64,000 nucleotides of DNA from Spongiibacter nanhainus (GTDB taxonomy: Bacteria; Pseudomonadota; Gammaproteobacteria; Pseudomonadales; Spongiibacteraceae), in NCBI RefSeq assembly GCF_016132545.1, contig NZ_CP066167.1:957001-1021000 (forward strand), in the 5' to 3' direction. Below, piece after piece: positions 1 through 8,808 of this stretch (positions within the stretch are counted from its first letter, which is position 1; every line of letters starts with the position of its first letter). A program made the position numbers and the translations under genes. The notes beneath the pieces were generated by a model that was not told the origin of the DNA, searched no databases, and saw only the letters and a program-made list of their open reading frames with translations.

Positions 1-631
1 CAGCTTCCAGGGCTATACTCAGCTCATCCAGGGTTTCCACCTCGACTTCTACCGGTTTGCCGGGGGCGATCTCGCGGGCGGCGGCCACGGCCTTGTCGAT
101 GCCACCGCAGGCGGCGATATGGTTTTCTTTGATCAAAAAGGCGTCGTAGAGCCCGACGCGGTGATTGTGGCAACCACCGCAGGTCACCGCGTATTTCTGG
201 GCGGTGCGTAGACCGGGGATGGTTTTGCGGGTGTCCAGCAGTTTGACCGCAGTGTGGGCCACCAGGTCGGCGTATTGCTTGCAAACGGTGGCGGTGCCGG
301 ACAGCAGCTGAAGGTAGTTCATTGCGGTGCGTTCACCGGTGAGCAGGGCGGGGGCCGGACCGTGAATTTTGCACAAAACGGTGTTGGGGGCGACCAGCTG
401 GCCATCCCGCACGCACCACTCAATTGTGACGGGGGTCTCAAGTTGGCGAAAAACCTCCTCAACCCACTCAAGCCCGCAGATCACCGCCTGTTCACGGGTA
501 ATCAGGGTGGCAGTAGCGGTCTGGTCGTGGGGGATCAAACGTGCAGTAATATCCCCCTCTCCGATGTCTTCGCGGAGGGCAAAGGCCACCGATTGACGGC
601 GATCCTGGTCTAGCTTGTCTGTTAAAACCAT
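1..631 (-). CDS. nadC: Nicotinate-nucleotide pyrophosphorylase (quinolinate phosphoribosyltransferase), C-terminus cut by window edge
   Basis: Converts quinolinate and PRPP to nicotinate mononucleotide in de novo NAD synthesis (cytosolic). The minus-strand frame starts at the ATG at 629-631 and stays open to the window edge, giving 210 residues of a family usually about 280 long. Visible family motifs are [14 protein letters not shown] (99-112), [10 protein letters not shown] (133-142), KYAV (146-149), NHR (156-158) and KENH (168-171), which are the phosphoribosyl- and quinolinate-binding segments. The usual GGG before NHR reads CGGC here. It is divergent from the DUF1631 gene, the same neighbourhood as nadC in Pseudomonas. 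Identification is firm; only the C-terminus is missing. Confidence 0.96.
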   Translation of the reverse strand, partial: MVLTDKLDQDRRQSVAFALREDIGEGDITARLIPHDQTATATLITREQAVICGLEWVEEVFRQLETPVTIEWCVRDGQLVAPNTVLCKIHGPAPALLTGERTAMNYLQLLSGTATVCKQYADLVAHTAVKLLDTRKTIPGLRTAQKYAVTCGGCHNHRVGLYDAFLIKENHIAACGGIDKAVAAAREIAPGKPVEVEVETLDELSIALEA

Positions 632-1007
632 ATTAAATTCTTGCACTTGGCTGGTAATGTTCAACTTTGTTGGGCTATTCTAGCGGAGGTTACAGGCCGA
701 CAATACTGTGACATGGGCAAAATTGCGTATTGTGTCGTAGTGCTGTGCGGTGGTCTGATACCGTCGATGCCAGTGAATGCACGTAATGTATTGGGTATCG
801 GCGCCATGCGAATCGCCAATACGTAGTTCCACCTGTGGTGGTGAACTGCGGCTAAATTATAAATTCAATGGCGAGGCAAGGTAATGAATTCGTGATGTTG
901 GGGTGGTGCTGACACGCGATTTTGGCAAATGGAGTGCCTCTTAATCAACTGGGTCTGGGCTCGTTCTAGAAATCCGCCCAACGCGAGTAAACATTGACAG
1001 GCATAGA
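632..1007. other. Divergent intergenic region between nadC and the DUF1631 gene
   Basis: This 376-base stretch must carry both divergent promoters. A hairpin-like repeat (AGTTC-CACC at 825-833 against GGTG..GAACT at 837-847) sits in the middle. A possible 61-codon frame at 641-826 has no recognisable features and no convincing ribosome site, so it is not called. No RNA gene was recognised. Confidence 0.4.
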
Positions 1008-3323
1008 ATGATGGTCGAAGAGTCGCGAAACAACGTCGTTGAAATGCCGGGTAGGCCGGCAAAGACTGAGGAGCTTCCCGCCTCACTCTCCGCGTTGCGG
1101 GACGTCGCCGCACGATTTTTGTCTGCCCGTGTCGTTGCGGTATTGGACGATGTGGATGACACTTTGTTCGATATGGCCGATGAAGCGGCCAACGCCAAAG
1201 AGCAACACGTTTACTTTGACTCCATGCGGGAGCTGCGGGTTCAGCGTGACAACATCGAAGCCGCCTTTGCCCGTGCTTTTAATGACGAATTCGAGAGAGC
1301 CTTTGCTCGCAATGGCAATAGCTCTGCCCTGGAGCGCGGCCAGGCAACTCTGAAGCTGCTGGAATCCGAGGCTCTGGAAGAGTTAGTGGCGCTTGAAGGT
1401 ATCGCCAAAAAGACCGAACGCCGCTACCTAAAAGAAGTTTGGACCCTGTGCACAGCCTGGCGCCACTTTACCGGCGGTCCGGTGATGGATGCCGCGGACT
1501 TACCGCTGGGGCCCGCCAAGATTACCCAGGCCTTGGGCGACGCATGCCGTCAGGCCAACATTGATATCAAAGCCCGCCTGGTACTATTCAAGCAGTTCGA
1601 GACCCAGTTATTGAGGCAGTATGACCAGCTTTTTGAAGAGCTGGTGCCCGAGCTTGAGAAGCAGGGTATCTCCGTGTCTTCCCTGGCCGAAGAGATCCAG
1701 CGCCCGGTCAAAAGCAAGTCCGCTTCCCCAAAAAAACAGAGAGAGTCAGAGGCTGACGCTGAAGCAGATGTCCAGGCGGCCGAGTCATCCGCACAACAAC
1801 AGCACGAGTCGGCATCCGCTGAGCTGGTGGGGAGCTTGGCCGAGGCCATCGACCGGCTGCTCACCCAGGAAGAGTCCAAACGTGGTGCCGGGTTGCTGTC
1901 TAAACCGTCTTTTTTGATGGCTCTGCAGGACATGCAAAAAGAGCAGCTGGCCCAGCTGGACAGTCAGAAGAAAGTGGGTGACAAGGGCTATGACCTCGCT
2001 GGCTTGGAAGACCGCCTTCTTACCCGTCTTGATGCGGTGAATCGCGTGGCGGCTAACGATGCCTCGGCGCTGGCGGCAGAGCACGATCAAAGCACCATTC
2101 AACTGGTCGGAGCCTTGTTCCAGTATATGCTCCAGGGCGAGACCCTGGCCGAGCCACTGAAGGCCCTTATTGCCAATCTTCAGGTGCCCATCCTTAAGAC
2201 CGCGATGCTGGATAAGAATTTTATCGGTCACGAAGAGCACCCTGCACGCAAGCTATTGAGCGCCATTGTGAGCTCCGGCATTGCCTGGTCGCCGACCTCT
2301 TCACTGGACAAAGACCCGCTGTACAACAAGGTCCAGGAAGTGGTGCTGAAAGTCCTAAGTGATTTTGGTGTCGACACCCAGATTTTTGTCGATCTCAATG
2401 AGGATTTCGAGAAGTTCCAGGGCAAGGCCCAGCGCCGAGCCGAATTGCTCGCTCAACGTACGGTCGATGCAGAAGGCGGTAAGGCCACCGCAGAGACTGC
2501 CCGGGGCTATATCAATGGCTTGTTGGATCAGAAGCTCGCCAACGGTGATCACCCCGCCGTAGTGGAAAAAGTTTTGCGGGAAGGCTGGAGCAAAGTGCTG
2601 TTCCTCAGTTATGTGCAGCACGGCCCTGCCAGCGAGCGTTTCCGCAGCGACGCCAGCTTTATTGACAGACTGTTATGGAGTGTGGCGCCCTCCGATGACC
2701 CCGGTCATCGCAGCGAATTGATTTCCGCTTTGCCGGTATTGGTCGAGACCTTGCGACTGGGCTTTAATCGGGTGTCGTTGAACAACTTTGACACCTCCCA
2801 GTGGTTTGAGCAGTTGGAACGCCTGCATTTGGCCAAGCTCAACCGGCAGCCCGCAGCACCCCCCAAAGCGACGGGCGCGACCAGTCTGGCGGACTTGGAT
2901 CGCGAGCTTGAGGCTCTGGACTCGGATGGTGAGCCTGCGGTTTCGGCCGCTCCCGTACGCCACTCGGTACCGGTACCGCCCCGGGCTAACGAGGGTGCCG
3001 ATGCAACAGCGCCCGCTGCTGATGGCAGTGAAGACCCGGTTTCCCGTTTGATCGACAACCTCCGGGTTGGCAACTGGGTGGATATCAAGCAGGACAATGG
3101 CAAAAGCTTGCGTTGTCGTTTGGCTGCAGTGATCAATGGCATCGGCAAGTATATTTTTGTGAACCGGGCCGGGGTGAAGGTCGCAGAATATAACCGCGAT
3201 ACCCTGGGTGAGGCGATCCGCCAGCACCAGTTCCAGCTGATTGAGGACGACCGGCTGTTTGACCGTGCGCTGGAGTCAGTGATCAGCAACCTGCGGGAAA
3301 TGAAGGACAAGCCGCTCTCGTAA
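1008..3323 (+). CDS. DUF1631 family protein (often mis-annotated as thymidine phosphorylase)
   Basis: A 771-residue cytosolic protein of unknown function. It is recognised by its place between nadC and ampD, as in Pseudomonas, and by the acidic, helix-rich architecture of the DUF1631 family. The N-terminal half is helical. A low-complexity Ser/Lys/Ala/Glu linker lies at about 238-270 and another Ala/Pro-rich linker at about 615-680. The last roughly 90 residues (VGNWVDIKQDNGKSLRC..., then VNRAGVKVAEY) look like a small beta-barrel of the PilZ-like type, which could bind a nucleotide second messenger; that is inference. The start is one of two adjacent ATGs. There is no catalytic motif that would support the thymidine phosphorylase label. 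Confidence 0.75.
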   Translation: MMVEESRNNVVEMPGRPAKTEELPASLSALRDVAARFLSARVVAVLDDVDDTLFDMADEAANAKEQHVYFDSMRELRVQRDNIEAAFARAFNDEFERAFARNGNSSALERGQATLKLLESEALEELVALEGIAKKTERRYLKEVWTLCTAWRHFTGGPVMDAADLPLGPAKITQALGDACRQANIDIKARLVLFKQFETQLLRQYDQLFEELVPELEKQGISVSSLAEEIQRPVKSKSASPKKQRESEADAEADVQAAESSAQQQHESASAELVGSLAEAIDRLLTQEESKRGAGLLSKPSFLMALQDMQKEQLAQLDSQKKVGDKGYDLAGLEDRLLTRLDAVNRVAANDASALAAEHDQSTIQLVGALFQYMLQGETLAEPLKALIANLQVPILKTAMLDKNFIGHEEHPARKLLSAIVSSGIAWSPTSSLDKDPLYNKVQEVVLKVLSDFGVDTQIFVDLNEDFEKFQGKAQRRAELLAQRTVDAEGGKATAETARGYINGLLDQKLANGDHPAVVEKVLREGWSKVLFLSYVQHGPASERFRSDASFIDRLLWSVAPSDDPGHRSELISALPVLVETLRLGFNRVSLNNFDTSQWFEQLERLHLAKLNRQPAAPPKATGATSLADLDRELEALDSDGEPAVSAAPVRHSVPVPPRANEGADATAPAADGSEDPVSRLIDNLRVGNWVDIKQDNGKSLRCRLAAVINGIGKYIFVNRAGVKVAEYNRDTLGEAIRQHQFQLIEDDRLFDRALESVISNLREMKDKPLS

Positions 3324-3403
3324 GCGCCGTTCATTTTTCGGCGTCGTTTCTTTAGCAGGCGGTGCTTCCCGCGCCGCCTGTTTCGCGTCACAATAGCGCG
3401 ACT

Positions 3404-3952
3404 ATGTATCAAATCGATCAACGTGGCTGGCTGCAAGAAGCCCGTCACTGCCCTTCCCCAAACTTTAATCAGCGGCCCCCGGGGGTCGATATCGACCTGT
3501 TGGTGATTCACAACATCAGTTTGCCTCCAGGCGAGTTTGGCGGTCCCTACATTCAGGCACTGTTCTGCAATACCTTAGATTGTCATGCCCACCCTTCCTT
3601 TGCTGACCTGGAAGGCCTGCATGTGTCCTCTCATCTGTTGATCGATCGCGGTGGCGAGTGCCACCAGTTCGTCTCTTTTCTCGAACGCGCTTGGCATGCG
3701 GGGCTGTCCGAGCACTGTGGCCGGGAGAACTGCAACGATTTTAGTATCGGTATCGAATTGGAAGGGGCCGATACCGTGCCCTACACTCAAGCGCAGTACC
3801 AACAGCTGGCTGTGGTGAGCCAAACTTTGCAGTGCTACTATCCCAGCATCTCTTCAGACCGAATTGTCGGGCACAGCGATATTGCCCCAGGGCGGAAGAC
3901 GGATCCCGGCCCCGCCTTTGACTGGTCTTATTACAAAACGCTACTGGGATAA
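3404..3952 (+). CDS. ampD: 1,6-anhydro-N-acetylmuramyl-L-alanine amidase AmpD
   Basis: Cytosolic zinc amidase that removes the stem peptide from anhydro-muropeptides during cell-wall recycling. Where ampC exists, its loss induces the beta-lactamase. The protein has 182 residues, normal for AmpD. The zinc ligands are visible as His36 (VIHNIS), His157 (GHSDIAPGRKTDPG) and Asp167, with catalytic Glu118 and Lys165. An in-frame ATG at 3362 would add 14 residues, but 3404 gives the standard family N-terminus (MYQIDQRGWL). It is followed after 4 bases by ampE, forming the conserved ampDE pair. Confidence 0.95.
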   Translation: MYQIDQRGWLQEARHCPSPNFNQRPPGVDIDLLVIHNISLPPGEFGGPYIQALFCNTLDCHAHPSFADLEGLHVSSHLLIDRGGECHQFVSFLERAWHAGLSEHCGRENCNDFSIGIELEGADTVPYTQAQYQQLAVVSQTLQCYYPSISSDRIVGHSDIAPGRKTDPGPAFDWSYYKTLLG

Positions 3953-3956
3953 GCAA

Positions 3957-4841
3957 ATGGAATTTCTCGCAATTCTGATCGCCTGGGGGGCGGTGCAGCT
4001 GTGGGGCAGCGGCGGCGCTGTGCAGCGTGACGAGTGGCTGCAGCGCTACAGTGGGTGGCTGAAATCCTTACCCAGCCCGGCACTGCGTATCACCCTGCTG
4101 GTGTTGCCCCCGGCGCTGCTGGTGGCACTGGCTGTTGAGGCGCTGCGAGACTGGGTGTTTGGCTTGCCAGCGCTGCTAATGAGCTTGGCGATCTTGCTCT
4201 ATTCCTTGGGGCGTGGCGACTTTCAAATTCAATTGCGTCTATACCTCAATAGCTGGCAGCGGGGGGATCTGGCGGGTGCTTATCGCCACGGCCAGCATTT
4301 CTCAGAAGAACTTTGCGACAGTGGCGCCGACAATGCCTTGGAGCTGCATCACAGCGTGCGCCAAGCCGTGTTTTATCAGGGCTTTGAGCGTTGGTTTGCA
4401 GTGGTATTTTGGTTTGTGCTGCTGGGGGCGGGCGGTGCATTGGCCTATCGCATTTTATTTTTGGCGGCGCGACACCGGGCAACCGGGTGCCAACAGGAAG
4501 ATCGCAACTTGGCTGCCCAGGCGCTCTTTTATATCGAGTGGCTTCCCGTGCGCCTGTTGGGTTTTGCCTTTGCCTTAATCGGTCACTTTGATGACAGCTT
4601 TGCCGCCTGGCGCCGCCACAGCTTTGCTGGTGTGGCCGGCGCTAATGACGAGGGGCTCGGTTCTGCTGAGTATCTGGATGCCGTCGGCAGCAAAGCCGTG
4701 TCGGTGCGCTTACCCGAGGGCCAAGTAGACGGAGACTGCTTCACGCGAACCGCCGCCGACCAGCTCAGCGCTGTGCAGCAGCTCCTGTCTCGCAGCCTGC
4801 TGTGTTGGGTGGCGGTATTGGCGGTGCTGGAAATCTTTTAG
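3957..4841 (+). CDS. ampE: Regulatory signalling modulator protein AmpE
   Basis: Inner-membrane protein of 294 residues encoded directly behind ampD. The AmpE family is a multi-spanning membrane protein of poorly understood role, linked to beta-lactamase regulation and cell-wall recycling. Hydrophobic segments are visible at about 1-17, 40-60, 65-80, 150-175, 195-215 and at the C-terminus. ATG 3957 was chosen over an upstream ATG at 3864 because the latter would overlap ampD by about 90 bases and 3957 gives the usual MEFLAILIA start. The stop shares one base with the GTG start of the next gene, so the genes are probably translationally coupled. Confidence 0.9.
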   Translation: MEFLAILIAWGAVQLWGSGGAVQRDEWLQRYSGWLKSLPSPALRITLLVLPPALLVALAVEALRDWVFGLPALLMSLAILLYSLGRGDFQIQLRLYLNSWQRGDLAGAYRHGQHFSEELCDSGADNALELHHSVRQAVFYQGFERWFAVVFWFVLLGAGGALAYRILFLAARHRATGCQQEDRNLAAQALFYIEWLPVRLLGFAFALIGHFDDSFAAWRRHSFAGVAGANDEGLGSAEYLDAVGSKAVSVRLPEGQVDGDCFTRTAADQLSAVQQLLSRSLLCWVAVLAVLEIF

Positions 4842-5722
4842 TGCGTATTGGCATCGACCTCGGTGGTACCAAGATCGAGGGCGTGGTGCTTGCCGACGAT
4901 GGCGCGGTGCTGGCCCGCCAACGCATTTCCACACCCGGTAATCACTACCTCAACATTCTTGATGCGGTGTCCGGCTTGGTTACAGATCTGGAGAACCAAG
5001 TGGCGACCACCTGCTCGGTAGGAATCGGTACCCCCGGCGCGGCGTCGACGGTGACCGGGCTGATGAAAAACTGCAACACCACCTGCCTCAACGGCCGGCC
5101 GCTGGCGGAGGACCTCAGTCTCAAGCTGGGGCGGCGCGTTCGTATCGCCAATGACGCCAATTGCTTTGCCCTGTCCGAAGCGGTGGATGGCAGTGGCGCC
5201 AATGCCGAGGTGGTCTTTGGTGTCATCATCGGCACTGGTGTGGGCGGTGGTATCGTGATCAACCGGCAGATTTTGCGGGGCCACAATGCCATTGGTGGCG
5301 AATGGGGGCACAACCTCTTTCCAGGGCAGAGCGAGGGCCGCCCTTGCTATTGCGGTCGTCAGGACTGTGTCGAGACCTGGCTGAGTGGCGCTGGCTTAGC
5401 GGCCAGCTATCGCGCCCAGGGTGGCAAGGCTGACAACGGCAAAGCTGTGGCTGACAAGTTGGCGGGCGGCGACCTTTTGGCCAAGAGGGTGATTAAGGAC
5501 TATTGCCGGCAATTGGCCCGGGCCTTGAGCGTGGTCTGCAATATTCTCGACCCGGGAGTCATCGTGTTGGGAGGAGGGCTTTCCCAGCTTCCCGATTTGG
5601 CGCCTCGGACTACAGAGGCGCTTCGGCAAATGGTGTTTTCCGATGCCTGTAACACCGAAGTGCGTATTGCAAAGTACGGGGATGCCAGTGGCGTGCGGGG
5701 TGCCGCCTGGTTGTGGGAGTAG
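4841..5722 (+). CDS. ROK family sugar kinase (N-acetylglucosamine kinase or fructokinase type)
   Basis: Cytosolic ATP-dependent sugar kinase of 293 residues. The ATP-binding motif GIDLGGTK lies at residues 4-11 and the catalytic Asp in ANDAN (103-107). The ROK zinc signature follows: GEWGHN (152-157), then CYCGRQDC at about 169-176 and the ETWLSG segment. The GEWGHN form resembles Mak-type fructokinases. The location directly behind ampDE also fits N-acetylglucosamine phosphorylation during cell-wall recycling (NagK). The GTG start overlaps the ampE stop; an in-frame ATG at 4802 would lie inside ampE. Substrate cannot be settled from sequence alone. Confidence 0.85.
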   Translation: MRIGIDLGGTKIEGVVLADDGAVLARQRISTPGNHYLNILDAVSGLVTDLENQVATTCSVGIGTPGAASTVTGLMKNCNTTCLNGRPLAEDLSLKLGRRVRIANDANCFALSEAVDGSGANAEVVFGVIIGTGVGGGIVINRQILRGHNAIGGEWGHNLFPGQSEGRPCYCGRQDCVETWLSGAGLAASYRAQGGKADNGKAVADKLAGGDLLAKRVIKDYCRQLARALSVVCNILDPGVIVLGGGLSQLPDLAPRTTEALRQMVFSDACNTEVRIAKYGDASGVRGAAWLWE

Positions 5723-5930
5723 GGTGGACATCGCTTTTATGTCCACCGGAATAATCACGCCATGGTGGTGGTATCGCGATGGACGCGGCGGATATCACCG
5801 CGGTGTCGGCCCTTCGGCTGGAAGGTAGGGTGGACAGCGCTTTTTCTGTCCACCGGATTTTGAATGCGCCATGGTGGTGGCATCGCGATGGACGCGGCGG
5901 ACACAAATACGGTGTCCGCCCTACCGCTTA
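5719..5930. repeat. Tandem pair of composite palindromic repeats (A-B-A-B)
   Basis: Palindrome A (GGTGGACAT 5723-5731 with ATGTCCACC 5739-5747) is followed about 40 bases later by palindrome B, degenerate at 5787-5811. The whole unit then repeats: A at 5829-5837/5846-5854 (GGTGGACAG with CTGTCCACC) and B at 5896-5904/5912-5920 (GGCGGACAC with GTGTCCGCC). The intervening bases (ATGGTGGTGG..., GATGGACGCGGCGGA) are also repeated, so this is a duplicated unit of roughly 100 bases. Related palindromes occur at 13161, 35671, 36924 and 37137. The second B copy, followed by CTACC, looks like an unused target of the IS110 elements at 35.7 and 37.2 kb. Confidence 0.85.
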
Positions 5931-6475
5931 TCGGCGGGTACCCAAAGTACTTCATCGCCGCCGTCTCGCCGCGCTAATAAGCGCGCCATGACAAATAGCA
6001 GGTCCGACAGGCGGTTGAGATATTGACGCGTGGTGTCGTTGATCTCGTCGCTGCGACTCAATGCAACCACGCAGCGCTCTGCTCGACGGCACACGGCCCG
6101 GGCTAAATGGCACAGGGACGCAGGTTTGCTACCGCCGGGGAGGATAAAATTCTTTAGCGGCGGAAGGTCTTCGTTGAGCTCGTCCAGTGTGCTTTCCAGC
6201 TCACCGATCCGATCGGCGCTGACCAGTGTGTAGCCGGGGACCGCCAGCTCGCCACCCAAATCAAACAGGTCGTGTTGGATGCGGGACAGGATGGCGGTAT
6301 AGGGGTCTTCGGCACTCAGCTCGGTGATCAGTAAGCCAATATGGGAGTTCAGCTCGTCGACGGTGCCGATGGACTCCATGCGCTGGTGGTCCTTGTTGAT
6401 CCGGGAGCCATCCCCCAGACCAGTGGTGCCATCGTCGCCGGTTCGGGTGTAGATCTTGGACAGGCGGTGACCCAT
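5921..6475 (-). CDS. Cob(I)yrinic acid a,c-diamide adenosyltransferase, PduO/MMAB type
   Basis: Transfers the adenosyl group of ATP to cob(I)alamin, making adenosylcobalamin. The 184-residue product carries the PduO N-terminal signature TRTGDDGTTGLGDGSRI (10-26) and the conserved CRRAERCVV region near residues 130-140. The start at 6475 (MGHRLSKIYTR) follows GAGGGAAAT, a good ribosome site; an upstream in-frame ATG at 6514 gives an unconserved extension. It is divergent from cobU by about 70 bases, making this a corrinoid-salvage locus. No cobalamin riboswitch was recognised upstream. Confidence 0.93.
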   Translation of the reverse strand: MGHRLSKIYTRTGDDGTTGLGDGSRINKDHQRMESIGTVDELNSHIGLLITELSAEDPYTAILSRIQHDLFDLGGELAVPGYTLVSADRIGELESTLDELNEDLPPLKNFILPGGSKPASLCHLARAVCRRAERCVVALSRSDEINDTTRQYLNRLSDLLFVMARLLARRDGGDEVLWVPADKR

Positions 6476-6544
6476 ATTTCCCTCTGTTTGCTGCTGTCTT
6501 GTAGAATGCGCCACTATACGCGATCAGGCGAGCGGAGCAATCGA

Positions 6545-7063
6545 GTGCTGGAATTGTATTTGGGCGGGGCCCGATCCGGAAAAAGCCGGCTGGCAGAGGC
6601 CCGGGCCTTGGCTAGCGGCTTGACCCATACCTATATCGCCACCGCCACAGCAGAAGATGCCGAAATGGCCACGCGTATTGCCCATCATCGACAGCAGCGG
6701 GAGGGGCAGGGCTGGCACACCATTGAAGCGCCAGAGGCGCTGACCGATGCGCTGATCAATCATGCCCAGGCGGGCCACTGCGTGTTGGTGGACTGTCTTA
6801 CCTTGTGGCTGAGCAATTGGTTGTCCCGAGAGGATGAGTCCCTGTGGCAGTCGGTGCGGGACGAGTTTTTGCGCACTTTGCAGACCTTGCCCGGGCAGGT
6901 GATTCTGGTGAGCAATGAAGTGGGGCAGGGCGTAGTGCCAATGGGCGAGCTGAGTCGCCGCTTCGTGGACGAGTCGGGTCGATTGCATCAAGCTATTGCC
7001 GCCCAGGCCGATCGGGTGGTGTTGGTGACTGCGGGTTTGGAGCAGGTTCTCAAAGAATCCTGA
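6545..7063 (+). CDS. cobU: Bifunctional adenosylcobinamide kinase / adenosylcobinamide-phosphate guanylyltransferase
   Basis: Phosphorylates adenosylcobinamide and attaches GMP, activating it for nucleotide-loop assembly. The product has 172 residues. A P-loop GGARSGKS lies at residues 7-14, a HHR..REGQGWHTIE segment holds the likely guanylylated His, and CLTLWLSN is conserved. The GTG start at 6545 lies behind GGAG (6535-6538) and gives the standard start (VLELYLGGARSGKS). An in-frame ATG at 6506 would add 13 residues not typical of the family. Confidence 0.93.
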   Translation: MLELYLGGARSGKSRLAEARALASGLTHTYIATATAEDAEMATRIAHHRQQREGQGWHTIEAPEALTDALINHAQAGHCVLVDCLTLWLSNWLSREDESLWQSVRDEFLRTLQTLPGQVILVSNEVGQGVVPMGELSRRFVDESGRLHQAIAAQADRVVLVTAGLEQVLKES

Positions 7064-7131
7064 GGGCCGCACTTAGCCCCAAACTTCGCAAATAAGACAA
7101 CAAACTACACAGACAAAATGGGAATTAGGTC

Positions 7132-8178
7132 GTGACTGAATGGTATTTACAGCCCGCCAAGGAGCCGGATGAGGACATCCGCGCCCAGGCCCTCGAGCGG
7201 CAGGACAACCTCACTAAGCCCAAGGGTTCCCTGGGCAAACTGGAAAGCGTGGCGGTGCAGCTGTCGGCGGCGCAAGGAACGCTGACTCCCAGCGTGGAAA
7301 AACCTTTGATCGTGGTGTTTGCTGGTGATCATGGCGTCACGGTTGAGGGTGTCTCTGCCTATCCGCAAACCGTTACCGCGGAGATGGTGCGCAATTTTGC
7401 CGAGGGTGGGGCTGCCATCAGTGTGTTGGCCAAATCTATGGGAGTGGATTTCAAGGTCGTCAACGTCGGCACGGTGTACGCTATTGAGGACCTGCCCAAT
7501 GTGATCGATATGCGGGTCGCGGCGGGTACCCAGAACATGTGTGTGACCGAGGCGATGACGCTGGAACAGTGTGAAGAAGCCTTTGTGGTCGGTCGCGATG
7601 TGATTGATCAGGCTGGCGATGTGGATATCTTTATCGGCGGCGAGATGGGGATTGGCAACAGTACCGCGGCGGCGGCACTGGCGGTGGCCCACACCCGCTT
7701 GTCTGCCACGGCGATGGTAGGACGCGGCACCGGGATCAGTGATCAGGTGCTAAGCAAAAAGGCCGCTGTGGTGACCCGGGCGATGTCCAAGCACCTGCCC
7801 CATATGAAAAACGGTGTGGAAACCCTGCGCCGAATTGGCGGTTTCGAGATCAGCGCGTTAGTGGGTGCTTACATTCGCTGTGCGCAAAAAGGGATAGCGG
7901 TGTTGGTGGACGGCTATATCTGTACCGCCGCCGCCATGTCTGCCATTAAGGTCAACCCCAGTATCCGCCCCTGGTTGATTTTCTCCCACTGCTCCGCAGA
8001 ACCCGGTCACAGTCGCCTGCTCAGTAAGATGGATGCCGAGGCGCTACTGCAGCTGGATATGCGCCTTGGTGAAGGCAGCGGTGCGGCGCTGGCCCTGCCT
8101 ATCGTGCAGGCGGCGTGTCGTCTGCAAAATCAGATGGCCAGCTTCGAGCAGGCCGGCGTAAGCCGCGGCGACGACTGA
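7132..8178 (+). CDS. cobT: Nicotinate-nucleotide-dimethylbenzimidazole phosphoribosyltransferase
   Basis: Makes alpha-ribazole phosphate from nicotinate mononucleotide and dimethylbenzimidazole, for the lower ligand of cobalamin. 348 residues, the usual length. Family hallmarks include LTKPKGSLGKLE near the N-terminus, FAGDHGV, GGEMGIGNSTAAAAL, and GEGSGAALALP, in which Glu314 matches the catalytic Glu of the Salmonella enzyme. Translation begins at GTG 7132. The stop overlaps the next start by one base (TGATG), so cobT and cobC are coupled. Confidence 0.95.
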   Translation: MTEWYLQPAKEPDEDIRAQALERQDNLTKPKGSLGKLESVAVQLSAAQGTLTPSVEKPLIVVFAGDHGVTVEGVSAYPQTVTAEMVRNFAEGGAAISVLAKSMGVDFKVVNVGTVYAIEDLPNVIDMRVAAGTQNMCVTEAMTLEQCEEAFVVGRDVIDQAGDVDIFIGGEMGIGNSTAAAALAVAHTRLSATAMVGRGTGISDQVLSKKAAVVTRAMSKHLPHMKNGVETLRRIGGFEISALVGAYIRCAQKGIAVLVDGYICTAAAMSAIKVNPSIRPWLIFSHCSAEPGHSRLLSKMDAEALLQLDMRLGEGSGAALALPIVQAACRLQNQMASFEQAGVSRGDD

Positions 8179-8789
8179 TGCCCCGGCCCGTTGTCACCCA
8201 GATTGACCTGCTTCGCCACGGCGCCTGTGAGGGCGGTGAAATTTTTCGCGGCAGCACCGATGTATTGCTCAGTGAGGAAGGCTGGCAGCAAATGCGGGCC
8301 AAAGTCGCCGGGGTCGGTTTCTCAGGCTGGTCCACCATTGTCAGCTCGCCGCTAAAGCGCTGCCATCATTTCTCCGCGGAGCTGGCCGAGCAGACTGACT
8401 TACCCATGATTCTCGAGCCAGAACTGCGCGAGATGCATTTCGGCGATTGGGAGGGCTTACCCCACGCCGAGGCACAGCGGCTGGACCCCCAAGCCTGGCA
8501 ACAGTTCTGGCAGTCGCCAGATCAGGCCAGCCCCCCCAATGGCGAAGCCATGCCGGATTTCTGCCGTCGGGTCACGGGGGCTATTGATGGGCTGGTTGAG
8601 CAGTATCAGGGTGAGTCGCTGTTGGTGGTTGCCCACGGTGCGGTCAATCGGGTGGTGATTTGCCATTGGCTGGGCATGCCGATGGGGGCGATGACCCGGC
8701 TGTCAGTGCCCTATGCCGGCTTAACCCGCTTTAAGATTTATCATCAAGCGGGGCAGGCCCCCTGGTATCAATTGGACAGCCACTTTTAG
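8178..8789 (+). CDS. cobC: Alpha-ribazole phosphatase / histidine phosphatase
   Basis: A 203-residue histidine-phosphatase superfamily enzyme. The phospho-acceptor motif LLRHGAC lies at 11-17, the second Arg region is SSPLKRC, the acid/base region is EMHFGDWEG, and the second catalytic His is in VVAHGAVNR. Coupled to cobT, it most likely dephosphorylates alpha-ribazole phosphate or cobalamin phosphate. The ATG at 8178 overlaps the cobT stop and gives the family-like start. cobS, usually found between or beside these genes, is absent here. Confidence 0.9.
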   Translation: MPRPVVTQIDLLRHGACEGGEIFRGSTDVLLSEEGWQQMRAKVAGVGFSGWSTIVSSPLKRCHHFSAELAEQTDLPMILEPELREMHFGDWEGLPHAEAQRLDPQAWQQFWQSPDQASPPNGEAMPDFCRRVTGAIDGLVEQYQGESLLVVAHGAVNRVVICHWLGMPMGAMTRLSVPYAGLTRFKIYHQAGQAPWYQLDSHF

Positions 8790-8808
8790 CTGCCCTTGCG
8801 AACCCTCT

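Noticed and set aside
641-826. 61-codon frame between nadC and the DUF1631 gene
   Set aside because: No family features, no clear ribosome site, and it occupies the shared promoter region.
6341-6544. Upstream in-frame extension of cobU
   Set aside because: It would overlap the divergent adenosyltransferase gene; the GTG at 6545 with GGAG in front gives the standard cobU start.
7064-7131. Cobalamin riboswitch in front of cobT
   Set aside because: The gap is too short and lacks the B12-box and the other conserved elements.
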